Source of the DNA: CAYVTZ01 sp964454685
Lineage (GTDB): Bacteria > Bacillota > Clostridia > Christensenellales > Christensenellaceae
Direction of reading: 5' to 3'
Length of the DNA stretch: 64,000 nucleotides
Assembly: GCA_964454685.1 (NCBI GenBank)
Contig: CAYVTZ010000014.1
Coordinates: 3,243-67,242, forward strand
Position numbers and translations under genes: made by a program. Positions 16,662-24,982 of this stretch are shown piece after piece (position 1 is the first letter of the stretch; every line of letters starts with the position of its first letter). Below the pieces are notes generated by a model. The model saw only the letters and a list, made by a program, of their open reading frames with translations. It ran no database searches and was not told the DNA's origin.

Positions 16662-16690
16662 TTTACGAACGCTTTTTTTTGAGATATAAT
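16662..16690 (+). promoter_or_regulatory. Probable promoter of murI
   Basis: TTTACG at 16662-16667 and a perfect TATAAT at 16685-16690 have a 17-base spacer and lie 34 bases before the ATG. The gap between rpsT and murI (16432-16723) otherwise holds the rpsT promoter and a 10-base tandem repeat (CCGGATTATG twice, 16550-16569). Confidence 0.55.
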
Positions 16691-16723
16691 TGCGAGGAAG
16701 AACAGAAAGCGGGAACACTGGAT

Positions 16724-17491
16724 ATGAATAATGCGCCCATTGGGTTTTATGATTCCGGCGTAGGCGGAATCAGCGTATTACGCGAAACACGCAAGCTGCT
16801 GCAACAGGAGCAGTATGTTTATTATGGCGACTTTGCCAATGCGCCGTATGGCACCAAGACGGAAGCAGAGATCATGGAACTATCCATGGATTGCGGTCGA
16901 TTTTTGCATGCGCAGGGTGTGAAGATGATCGTGGTGGCGTGTAATACGGCAACCAGCATTGTGATTGATCGGATGCGCAAGGAGTTTTTGTTGCCGGTGG
17001 TAAGCATTGAGCCCGCAATAAAGCCCGCGTTTGAGCAGAGCGACGGAGGCGATGTGATTGTGATGGCGACGCCCGCCACGCTGGCACAAAGCAGATATCG
17101 CCGCCTTGTGGAGCGCTTTGCGGATCACGAGCGCTTGATTCATGTTCCGTGCGCGGGACTTTCGGAATTGATTGATACGGGGAATTTGCGCAGCGCTGCC
17201 TTACAGGAGTATCTGCGGGAGAAATTGCTGCCTTATCAAGGTCGGCGCGTGGACGGCATTGTGATTGGTTGTACCCATTACACATTTGTCGCGGATCAAA
17301 TCCAAGAACTGGCGCGGCAATTTTATGTAGGGGAGTGCGCCATATTTGACGGCGCGAGCGGCGTTGCGAGGCGTGTGCGGTATCTGTTGCAGGAACAAAA
17401 TTTATGCAACGATTCCACGGAGCGAGGCGAGGTTGCCCTCTTTGCTTCCGGCGGCGAGGAAAACTGCGACACCATGCGGCGTTTTCTGTAA
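16724..17491 (+). CDS. murI: Glutamate racemase
   Basis: A 255-residue enzyme that makes D-glutamate for peptidoglycan. The motifs FYDSGVGGISVLRE, ANAPYGTK, VVACNTATS (first catalytic cysteine) and IGCTHYTF (second catalytic cysteine) are all present. I use the ATG at 16724: the longer open frame to 16610 has no family match and would run through the promoter. The gene seems to stand alone, since the next gene has its own NrdR-type control region. Confidence 0.95.
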   Translation: MNNAPIGFYDSGVGGISVLRETRKLLQQEQYVYYGDFANAPYGTKTEAEIMELSMDCGRFLHAQGVKMIVVACNTATSIVIDRMRKEFLLPVVSIEPAIKPAFEQSDGGDVIVMATPATLAQSRYRRLVERFADHERLIHVPCAGLSELIDTGNLRSAALQEYLREKLLPYQGRRVDGIVIGCTHYTFVADQIQELARQFYVGECAIFDGASGVARRVRYLLQEQNLCNDSTERGEVALFASGGEENCDTMRRFL

Positions 17492-17549
17492 CGCGAGAAA
17501 AATTTAGACGAAAAAACAAAAAAGGGCTTGTGTTTTACAAACTTCCATA

Positions 17550-17597
17550 GTACTATATGTAGTGTGATTCACCAAGATGAATGCGAATATATAGTAT
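17550..17597 (+). promoter_or_regulatory. Paired NrdR-box operator upstream of the ribonucleotide reductase
   Basis: The 16-mer at 17550-17565 (GTACTATATGTAGTGT) closely matches the NrdR box ACACTATATATWGTGT. A weaker copy at 17582-17597 (TGCGAATATATAGTAT) starts 32 bases later. Paired boxes about three helical turns apart are the known arrangement for repression by NrdR-ATP/dATP. Confidence 0.75.
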
Positions 17598-17615
17598 TTT
17601 AGGGGGTTTTTATTG

Positions 17616-19871
17616 ATGTTAAGCCAAAATGCCGTCACTGTCCTGAACAGACGCTATTTGAAAAAGGATTTGCAGGGAAATCCGATCGAAGAGCCTAATG
17701 ATTTGTTCCGCCGCGTGGCAAAAACCATTGCGCAGGCAGACAAGGAATTCGATTCTTATTGCGATGTGGACAAAACCGAGCAGATTTTTTATGATATGAT
17801 TTCCACGCTGCGCTTTATGCCCAATTCGCCTACGCTGATGAACGCGGGACGTGAGCTGGGTCAGCTTTCGGCGTGCTTTGTATTACCGGTGGCGGATAGC
17901 ATGGAGGACATCTTTGATGCTTTGAAGAATGCGGCGCTCATCCATAAAAGCGGTGGCGGTACCGGATTTTCCTTTTCGCGGCTACGTTCGCAAGGTGCGA
18001 CGGTCAATTCCACCGGTGGTGTGGCAAGCGGCCCTATCAGCTTTATGAAGGTGTTTAACGCGGCGACGGAAGCGGTGAAGCAGGGCGGCACGCGGCGTGG
18101 TGCGAACATGGGTATTTTGCGCGTGGATCATCCGGATATACTGGATTTCATTCAGTGCAAGAAGGACACGCGGGATATTACCAATTTTAACATCAGCGTG
18201 GGTATTACAGAAGAATTTATGCGCGCAGTGCAGGAAAAGCGCGAATATGCACTGATCGACCCCCATACAAAAGGCGAAGTGAGCAAGCTGAACGCGGTAG
18301 AGGTCTACGACCTCATCGTGAAGATGGCATGGACAAACGGCGAACCGGGCATTGTATTTTTAGACCGTATCAATCGGGACAATCCTGTGCCCAAGCTGGG
18401 TGAAGTGGAGAGCACAAACCCGTGTGGCGAGCAGCCCCTTTTGCCCTATGAAAGCTGCAATTTGGGCTCCATCAATTTGAACGCGATGCTGATTGCGCGC
18501 AACGGCATCTATGAATTTGATTATGACCTGTACAAGCAGACAATCTGCGATGCAGTGCACTTTTTGGATAACGTGATCACCGTCAACAACTATCCGTTGC
18601 CGCAGATTCGGGAAATGACATTGTCCACGCGCAAAGTAGGTTTGGGTGTGATGGGCTTTGCGGATGTGCTGTTTAAATTGCAGATTCCGTACAACTCCGA
18701 GGAAGCGATTGAGTTTGCGGAAAAAGTCATGAAGATGTTGCAGGATACGGCGCGGGAAAAATCCGCGGATCTGGCGAAGCGCCGCGGCACATTTCCGGCT
18801 TATGACGAGAGTATTTTTCCTGCAAAGGGTATGGTGCAACGCAACGCGACCGTGACGACGATTGCGCCTACGGGAACCATTTCCATCATTTGCGGCGCAT
18901 CCTCCGGCATTGAGCCGATCTTCGCGCTTTCTTATATCCGCAATGTGATGGATAATGATGAGTTGGTAGAAGTGCACCCGTATTTTGAAGAAGTTATGCG
19001 TCAACGCGGGTTGTTTTCGAAAGAGTTGATGTCGCGCATTGCGCAGGAAGGTACAGTAGCGCATATTGACGAAATTCCTGCAGACTTGCGCCGTGTGTTT
19101 GTGACATCGCACGATATTACACCGGAATACCATGTGCGGATGCAAGCGGCGTTCCAAAAATATACGGATAATGCGGTCTCGAAAACGGTGAACTTTGCAA
19201 GCGAGGCATCCGAAGAGGACGTGCGCGAAGTGTACAACCTTGCTTATCAGTTGGGACTCAAGGGCGTTACCATTTACCGTGACGGATCGCGGGATGCGCA
19301 GGTTTTGAACATTGGCAAAGTGAACAAGGCGGAGGAAAGCTGCAATGCCGAGGCATGCAGTTCGGAATGTGCTACCTGCTCTGAGGGCGTTGTGGCGCCG
19401 CGTGTGCGCCCCGAAGTGACGCAGGGCGTGACGCAGAAAGTAAAAATCGGTTGCGGAAATCTGTATATTACGGTAAACTATGATGAAAACGGCATCTGTG
19501 AGGTGTTTACCAATCTGGGACGCGCAGGCGGCTGCCCGTCACAGTCCGAGGCAACGAGCCGGTTGGTTTCCACGGCGCTGCGCTCCGGCATGGACGTTAA
19601 CTCCGTGGTGGAACAGCTGCGCGGCATCCGCTGTCACTCTACCTTGCGCAAAGGGGATGTGAAGGTGCTGTCTTGCCCGGATGCGATCGGGCGCGTGTTG
19701 CAGGCGGTTGCCAAAATGCGCGGCGAGGAGATCGCGCCGTTGTTGATTCAGGATACTTCCAAGCCTATGGCGCTGCAAAGCGATACGGTTTGCCCGGAAT
19801 GCGGCAAGGCTTTGGAGCATGAAGGCGGGTGCAACATCTGCCGCTCGTGCGGATATTCCAAATGCGGATGA
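17616..19871 (+). CDS. nrdJ: Adenosylcobalamin-dependent (class II) ribonucleotide reductase
   Basis: A 751-residue enzyme that reduces ribonucleotides with a B12 radical, useful in an anaerobe. The barrel shows GGGTGFSFSRLRS, GGTRRGANMGIL, NPCGEQPLLPYESCNLGS and ATVTTIAPTGTIS. A TSCPD-type domain follows (about residues 600-690, GRAGGCPSQSEA, GIRCHS). The C-terminus is a zinc-ribbon-like segment (CPECGKALEHEGGCNICRSCGY) whose cysteines may also relay electrons from thioredoxin. ATG 17616 follows AGGGGG; the TTG at 17613 is not needed. Control by NrdR is suggested by the boxes upstream. Confidence 0.95.
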   Translation: MLSQNAVTVLNRRYLKKDLQGNPIEEPNDLFRRVAKTIAQADKEFDSYCDVDKTEQIFYDMISTLRFMPNSPTLMNAGRELGQLSACFVLPVADSMEDIFDALKNAALIHKSGGGTGFSFSRLRSQGATVNSTGGVASGPISFMKVFNAATEAVKQGGTRRGANMGILRVDHPDILDFIQCKKDTRDITNFNISVGITEEFMRAVQEKREYALIDPHTKGEVSKLNAVEVYDLIVKMAWTNGEPGIVFLDRINRDNPVPKLGEVESTNPCGEQPLLPYESCNLGSINLNAMLIARNGIYEFDYDLYKQTICDAVHFLDNVITVNNYPLPQIREMTLSTRKVGLGVMGFADVLFKLQIPYNSEEAIEFAEKVMKMLQDTAREKSADLAKRRGTFPAYDESIFPAKGMVQRNATVTTIAPTGTISIICGASSGIEPIFALSYIRNVMDNDELVEVHPYFEEVMRQRGLFSKELMSRIAQEGTVAHIDEIPADLRRVFVTSHDITPEYHVRMQAAFQKYTDNAVSKTVNFASEASEEDVREVYNLAYQLGLKGVTIYRDGSRDAQVLNIGKVNKAEESCNAEACSSECATCSEGVVAPRVRPEVTQGVTQKVKIGCGNLYITVNYDENGICEVFTNLGRAGGCPSQSEATSRLVSTALRSGMDVNSVVEQLRGIRCHSTLRKGDVKVLSCPDAIGRVLQAVAKMRGEEIAPLLIQDTSKPMALQSDTVCPECGKALEHEGGCNICRSCGYSKCG

Positions 19872-19900
19872 GACACGGGAAATAACAGGATGATATAACA
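19871..19900 (+). promoter_or_regulatory. Probable promoter of the topoisomerase operon
   Basis: GAGACA at 19871-19876 (overlapping the nrdJ stop) and TGA-TATAAC at 19892-19900 have an 18-base spacer. The leader to the start at 19997 is about 90 bases. Confidence 0.45.
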
Positions 19901-19909
19901 CGTATTGTA

Positions 19910-19946
19910 ATACCGCCGGAAGCCTTTTGGGAGGATGGCGGTATTG
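19910..19946 (+). promoter_or_regulatory. Leader hairpin before the topoisomerase B subunit
   Basis: AATACCGCC (19910-19918) pairs perfectly with GGCGGTATT (19938-19946) around a 19-base loop. No T-run follows, so it is not an ordinary terminator. It lies in the 5' leader of the next gene. Confidence 0.5.
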
Positions 19947-19996
19947 CTGCGTCAGACCGCTTGAACGCGCATAAACAATGTCTGTGGAGGAAAACA

Positions 19997-21952
19997 ATGA
20001 CGGCATCATATACAGTCGATAATATCGAAGTACTGGAAGGATTGGTTGCGGTACGCAAGCGTCCGGGTATGTATATCGGTACAACAAGCATCAAAGGATT
20101 GCATCATCTGCTTTGGGAGCTGGTGGACAATGGCATCGACGAAGCGGCAAACGGTTTTGCGGACAAGCTGACCGTGACACTGCACGCGGACAATTCCTTG
20201 TCTGTGGAGGACAACGGCAGAGGCATCCCGACGGGCATTCATCCCGAAAAAAAGATGTCCGGCGTAGAGGTGGTGTTTACCCAGCTGCATGCGGGCGGGA
20301 AATTTAACAACAGTTCGTATACCTATTCCGGAGGGCTGCACGGGGTGGGCGCGTCCGTCGTCAACGCGCTTTCCAAATGGCTGTGTGTGGAAGTGTATCA
20401 AAATGGGAAAATCTATTATCAAAAGTATGTGACGGAAGTGGACGACAAGAAAAAAATGCAGGTGGGCAGACCGCTTGAACCGTTAAAGGAAATTGGCGAG
20501 ACACGAAAGCATGGTACCAAAGTGACCTTTTTGGCGGATGATGCGGTGTTTGACGATGTGGTATACCAATACGAGACCATCAAGCGCCGTTTGCGGGAAC
20601 TTGCCTTTTTGACCAAGGGGCTTAAAATCACGCTGATTGACGAACGGCTCAGCAGCACCAAGAAGGAAGTCTTTGAATACAACGGCGGCATTGTGGACTT
20701 TGTGCTGTATCTGAACGAGGACAAAACACCGCTGCATGCTGCGCCCATTCTGCTGGAGGGACAGCGCAACGAGATTTTGGTCAGCATTGCGATGCAGTAT
20801 AATTCGGGGTACAACGAGAGCATCTTTTCCTATGTGAACAACATTCCCACCACCGAAGGCGGGATGCACGAGACGGGGTTCAAGACGGCGCTTACGAAGG
20901 TGATGAACGATTATGCCCGCAACGCAAATCTGCTCAAAGAGAAGGAAGCGAACCTTGCGGGAGAGGACTTTCGCGAGGGGCTTTGTGCGGTCGTCAACAT
21001 CAAGATGAAGAATGTGCAGTTTGAGGGGCAGACCAAAACAAAACTGGGTAACGCAGAGGCGCGTGTGGCGGTGGACGCCGTGGTGAACGAGACGCTTTCC
21101 GCGTACATGGCAGACCTCAACAATACAAATTTGTGCAACAAAATTGTGGAGAAGGCGATTGCGGCGGCGCGCGTGCGGGATGCGGCGCGCAAGGCGAAAA
21201 AGATGGAACGGGCGCGTACCAAGCTGGAAAGCTCTCCGCTGGTGGGCAAGCTGGCATCCTGCACGGGCAGAAATCCGAAGCAGAATGAGCTGTTTATTGT
21301 GGAGGGAGACAGTGCCGGCGGAAGCGCAAAGCAGGGTCGGAACCGGCATTTTCAGGCGATACTGCCCTTGCGTGGCAAGCCGCTGAATGTGGAGAAAAAG
21401 CGCATGGATCAAGTGTTGGCAAATGAGGAGTTTCGCTCCATCATCACGGCGTTGGGCGCCGGATTTGACGACTCCTTTGTGCTGGAGAACATGAAGTACA
21501 ACAAGGTGATCATCTTATCCGACGCGGATCAGGACGGTGCGCACATCCGCGCGATTTTGATTACGTTCTTCTATCGTTATTTTAAGGACATGATCATGGA
21601 TGGACGGCTGTACATCGGTTTGCCGCCGCTGTATAAAGTTGCAAAGGGAAACAAGACGGTGTATGCCTACGATGATAAGGAACTGGAAAGCGCGAAGAAG
21701 GAAGTTGGGCGCGGATATAACTTACAGCGTTACAAAGGTTTGGGCGAGATGAATGCCGAGCAGCTTTGGGAGACCACGATGAACCCGGAAAAGCGCACAT
21801 TATTGCGCGTAACCATCGAGGATTTGGCGGATGTGGAGCATCTGGTCAGCACCTTGATGGGGGACAATGTGGAGCCGCGCAAGGCATACATTGCGGAACA
21901 CGCAAACTTCAATAAAGTAGATTCGTTTGAGGCGGTGCATCATGAAGCATAA
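19997..21952 (+). CDS. parE: Type IIA DNA topoisomerase subunit B (topoisomerase IV/gyrase)
   Basis: A 651-residue ATPase subunit. The GHKL site has ELVDNGIDEAA, EDNGRGIPTGIH and GGLHGVGASVVNALS, with the QTK loop in GQTKTKLGN. The TOPRIM domain has EGDSAGGSAKQG and ILSDADQDGAHIR. The last 60 residues have RYKGLGEMNAEQLWETTM. ATG 19997 is six bases after GGAGG. Its partner gene overlaps its end. The pair is away from any dnaA region and the A subunit lacks a GyrA box, so I favour topoisomerase IV, but the B subunit alone does not settle gyrase versus topoisomerase IV. Confidence 0.9.
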   Translation: MTASYTVDNIEVLEGLVAVRKRPGMYIGTTSIKGLHHLLWELVDNGIDEAANGFADKLTVTLHADNSLSVEDNGRGIPTGIHPEKKMSGVEVVFTQLHAGGKFNNSSYTYSGGLHGVGASVVNALSKWLCVEVYQNGKIYYQKYVTEVDDKKKMQVGRPLEPLKEIGETRKHGTKVTFLADDAVFDDVVYQYETIKRRLRELAFLTKGLKITLIDERLSSTKKEVFEYNGGIVDFVLYLNEDKTPLHAAPILLEGQRNEILVSIAMQYNSGYNESIFSYVNNIPTTEGGMHETGFKTALTKVMNDYARNANLLKEKEANLAGEDFREGLCAVVNIKMKNVQFEGQTKTKLGNAEARVAVDAVVNETLSAYMADLNNTNLCNKIVEKAIAAARVRDAARKAKKMERARTKLESSPLVGKLASCTGRNPKQNELFIVEGDSAGGSAKQGRNRHFQAILPLRGKPLNVEKKRMDQVLANEEFRSIITALGAGFDDSFVLENMKYNKVIILSDADQDGAHIRAILITFFYRYFKDMIMDGRLYIGLPPLYKVAKGNKTVYAYDDKELESAKKEVGRGYNLQRYKGLGEMNAEQLWETTMNPEKRTLLRVTIEDLADVEHLVSTLMGDNVEPRKAYIAEHANFNKVDSFEAVHHEA

Positions 21953-24383
21953 GCAGATCGACTATCAGGAAAAAATCGTAGAATCGGCACTCAACGAGGT
22001 CATGCACAACTCCTATATGACCTATGCGGAATATGTGACGATGGAGCGGGCATTGCCTCGCGTAGAGGACGGACTCAAGCCGGTGCAGCGCAGAATTTTA
22101 TACACGCTAAGCGAGCTTGGGATTACGCCGGACAAACCGTACAAAAAATCCGCAAGAATCGTCGGTGAAGCGTTGGGTAAATATCACCCGCACGGCGATA
22201 CCAGCGTCTATGACGCGATGGTGCGTTTGGCGCAGGATTACACGATGCGCGCGCCGCTGGTGGATGGGCACGGAAATTTTGGCTCTATGGACGGCGACAG
22301 CCCTGCTGCGATGCGTTATACCGAGGCGCGCATGTCTGCACTGGCGTTGGAGATGCTGCGAGACCTTGACAAAGACACGGTTGCGTTCCGCCCTAATTTT
22401 GACGATACGGAACGTGAACCGGACATGCTGCCTGCGCGTTTTCCAAACTTGTTGGTGAACGGCGCCTCGGGCATTGCCGTTGGCCTTGCGACCAACATTC
22501 CGCCGCACAACCTTGCTGAGGTGATCGACGGCGTGGTGATGCGCATGGAGCACCCGCATTGCGAGCTACAAGAAATGATGGACATTGTAAAAGGCCCGGA
22601 TTTTCCCACGGGGGGCTATTTGCTGTGCGGGGGCGAGCTCGAACAGGCATACCGCACGGGTAAGGGCAGGGTGCAGATTCGCGCGAAAACGCATTTTGAG
22701 AAGCAACCAAACGGCAAGACTTCGATTGTCATTACCGAAGTGCCGTATGAGGTAAAAAAGGCAAATCTGCTGGAAAAGGTATTGCAGGTCAGCGAGCAGA
22801 AAAAGGATCTGTTTGCGGGCATTGACGACATCCGTGACGAGTCCGACCGCGAGGGTGTGCGTGCTGTCATCGAGATTAAAAAAGGGCACGATGCGGAAAA
22901 GATTCTGAATCTGCTGTACAAATATACGGATATGCAGGTGACGTTTGGCATCAATATGATGGTGATTGCCGATGGCGCGCCGCAGCAACTGGGGCTATTG
23001 CCTGTGATGGATTATTACATCCGGCATCAGAAAAATGTGGTCACGCGCCGTACGCGCTATGATCTGGAAAAGGCGGAGAAGCGCGAGCACATCTTGCAGG
23101 GGTTGATGATTGCGGTGCAAAACATCGACCGCGTGATCAAGCTGATCCGTGCCTCCAAAAATACCGAGGAAGCGCGTAAGGCGCTGATGGCGGAATTTAA
23201 TTTGACCAGCATCCAGGCGCAGGCGATTTTGGATATGCGTCTCGCGCGGCTGACGAACCTTGAAATCATCACTCTGGAAAATGAATACAAAGAAGTGGTG
23301 GCGCTTATCAAGTATTTGAAATCCATTCTGGATTCCGAAGAAAAGCTGCTGGAAGTGATCAAAGATGAATTGCTGCTGGTGAAAGAAAACTATGCGGACA
23401 AGCGCAGGACGCAGTTTATCAGCGCGGAGAAGGCGCAGATTGTGGTGGACGAAAGCGAATTCATTGCGACGGAGGACTGCATCATCACATTAACGCGCGG
23501 CGGCAACCTCAAGCGCATGACGCTCAAGGCATGGCAGAAGGGCGCGGAAGCGGAAGATTTGGAAGAAAAGCTGCAGCCCAGCTTGATCACGCAGACGGAC
23601 ACGGGCAGCAAGATATTCCTCTTTACCAATAAGGGGAATCTGTATACCATTGCTTCTACGGCGATCCCTGAGGCGCGTATGCGGGAGGCGGGGAAATCTC
23701 TGAATGCGCTGATTCCCGGCGTGGAGAACGATGAAGTGGTGCTGAATATTTTGGTCAAGCAGGACTTTGCATGTGAGCACATCTTGTTTGCGAGCAGGAG
23801 CGGACTGGTGAAAGCGGTTGCGGTTGCGGAGTTTGACGTCAAGAAAACAAAAATCATGGCGTGCGGGCTGAAAGACGGCGACGAACTGATCTATGTGCAG
23901 CCGGATGACCCCAATGCGCAGACGCTGCTGTGCCTGTCCTCGGACGGCATGTCCATTCGCTTTGCAAAGTCGGAGATTTCTGTGATGGGAAGAAGCGGCA
24001 AAGGTGTGGGCGCGATGAAATTAGGCGTGCGTGCCAAACTGGTGCTGGCGGCGCAGATTCAAGACGGGCAGGAAGGCAATGTGCTGCTGATGACGGAAAA
24101 GGGCTATGCCAAGCAGACGCCGCTTGCGGAGTTTGATGTGCAGGGCAGAAACGGGAAAGGGCTGAAAGCATTCCAATTCACACCGCACAACGGCAAGCAG
24201 ATTGTTGGCGCGCTGATTGTGGAGCGTATTACCAAGATCACAACGCTGCAAAACTCCGGCGAGATGAAAAAAATCATGACGGACACCATTCCGACCGATG
24301 AGCGCAACACCAAAGGCGAGCAGGTGGTGCTGGCGGTGTTGGGCAACGATGTAGAGCGGGTTTATATGAATATTTTGGAATAA
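21942..24383 (+). CDS. parC: Type IIA DNA topoisomerase subunit A (topoisomerase IV/gyrase)
   Basis: An 813-residue DNA cleavage subunit. The breakage-reunion core has DGLKPVQRRIL, YHPHGDTSVYDAMVR, HGNFGSMDGDSPAAMRYTEAR with the catalytic tyrosine, and NIPPHNLAEVIDG. The quinolone-interacting positions are Thr and Asp in GDTSVYD. The C-terminal beta-propeller contains MGRSGKGVGAMKL but no QRRGGKG-type GyrA box after LTRGGNLKRM, which favours a ParC-like enzyme. ATG 21942 overlaps the parE stop by 11 bases. A terminator follows. Confidence 0.9.
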   Translation: MKHKQIDYQEKIVESALNEVMHNSYMTYAEYVTMERALPRVEDGLKPVQRRILYTLSELGITPDKPYKKSARIVGEALGKYHPHGDTSVYDAMVRLAQDYTMRAPLVDGHGNFGSMDGDSPAAMRYTEARMSALALEMLRDLDKDTVAFRPNFDDTEREPDMLPARFPNLLVNGASGIAVGLATNIPPHNLAEVIDGVVMRMEHPHCELQEMMDIVKGPDFPTGGYLLCGGELEQAYRTGKGRVQIRAKTHFEKQPNGKTSIVITEVPYEVKKANLLEKVLQVSEQKKDLFAGIDDIRDESDREGVRAVIEIKKGHDAEKILNLLYKYTDMQVTFGINMMVIADGAPQQLGLLPVMDYYIRHQKNVVTRRTRYDLEKAEKREHILQGLMIAVQNIDRVIKLIRASKNTEEARKALMAEFNLTSIQAQAILDMRLARLTNLEIITLENEYKEVVALIKYLKSILDSEEKLLEVIKDELLLVKENYADKRRTQFISAEKAQIVVDESEFIATEDCIITLTRGGNLKRMTLKAWQKGAEAEDLEEKLQPSLITQTDTGSKIFLFTNKGNLYTIASTAIPEARMREAGKSLNALIPGVENDEVVLNILVKQDFACEHILFASRSGLVKAVAVAEFDVKKTKIMACGLKDGDELIYVQPDDPNAQTLLCLSSDGMSIRFAKSEISVMGRSGKGVGAMKLGVRAKLVLAAQIQDGQEGNVLLMTEKGYAKQTPLAEFDVQGRNGKGLKAFQFTPHNGKQIVGALIVERITKITTLQNSGEMKKIMTDTIPTDERNTKGEQVVLAVLGNDVERVYMNILE

Positions 24384-24464
24384 ACAAGAAATGCGTGCGG
24401 AAAAGTGCAGAAAGCCCTATCGCATTTTGAATGACGCGAGGACTTTAACCGCGAATTGTAAGAG

Positions 24465-24504
24465 AGAAAGACTTTGAATCGTGCGCGATCAGGGTCTTTC
24501 TTTT
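24465..24504 (+). terminator. Intrinsic terminator after parC
   Basis: AGAAAGAC (24465-24472) pairs with GTCTTTCT (24494-24501), an inner ATCG/CGAT stem continues the hairpin, and TTT follows. Confidence 0.75.
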
Positions 24505-24525
24505 CGCGTGGTAATGTGCTAAAAT
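24497..24525 (+). promoter_or_regulatory. Possible promoter of yerC
   Basis: TGC-TAAAAT at 24517-24525 is an extended -10. The -35 region is weak (TTTCTT). The promoter begins inside the terminator of the previous operon. Confidence 0.35.
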
Positions 24526-24552
24526 GTAAATACAAAATGATGAGCGTGAGAC

Positions 24553-24597
24553 ATGACCATTGACCAGGCAATTTGCTTGTTAGAAAGGTACGGATAG
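24553..24597 (+). CDS. Possible 14-codon leader ORF before yerC
   Basis: ATG at 24553 opens a 14-codon frame (MTIDQAICLLERYG) that stops one base before the yerC ATG. It has only a weak purine run before it (GAGCGTGAG). It may serve to couple translation into yerC, or be chance. There is no homology I can name. Confidence 0.25.
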   Translation: MTIDQAICLLERYG

Positions 24598-24598
24598 G

Positions 24599-24895
24599 AT
24601 GGAAACTTCTAAATTACAGTCCGCAGAGTTGGACCATTTGTTTGAGGCGATTTTATCACTGGAAGATGTGCACGAATGCTATATGTTTTTTGAGGATTTG
24701 TGTACGGTTTCGGAACTGAATGCCATTGCGCAACGCTATAAAGTGGCGCAGATGCTGAAACATAAAACGACATGCAGCGCTATTGCTGAAAAAACAGGAG
24801 CCTCTACGGCGACCATTTCGCGCGTGAATCGCGCGCTGCACTACGGCACGGGCGGATATGATCTAATTTTGGAGCGCATTACAAACAAAGAGTAA
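24599..24895 (+). CDS. yerC: TrpR-like transcription factor, YerC/YecD family
   Basis: A 98-residue all-helical regulator. It matches YerC/YecD, with LCTVSELNAIAQRYKVAQML and then the helix-turn-helix CSAIAEKTGASTATISRVNRAL, which ends in the usual LHYGTGGYDLIL. The TrpR family binds short palindromes with ACTA/TAGT half-sites. From memory, comparative genomics has linked YerC to control of histidine genes in Firmicutes. The his promoter in this window carries such half-sites. As in Bacillus, it lies close to pcrA-ligA. Confidence 0.9.
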   Translation: METSKLQSAELDHLFEAILSLEDVHECYMFFEDLCTVSELNAIAQRYKVAQMLKHKTTCSAIAEKTGASTATISRVNRALHYGTGGYDLILERITNKE

Positions 24896-24982
24896 GAGCG
24901 GTGGTCTGCCTGCCGCATCCGAACAGTGAGGCCGGAGGTGCGTGGGCGGATTTTTATGCTGTTGAAAAATAAGGAGAAACGA

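Noticed and set aside
16584..16682. A 32-codon frame after AAGGAG, ending in a hydrophobic stretch
   Set aside because: Only two bases separate the binding site from the ATG, the frame runs over the murI promoter -35, and nothing supports its conservation.
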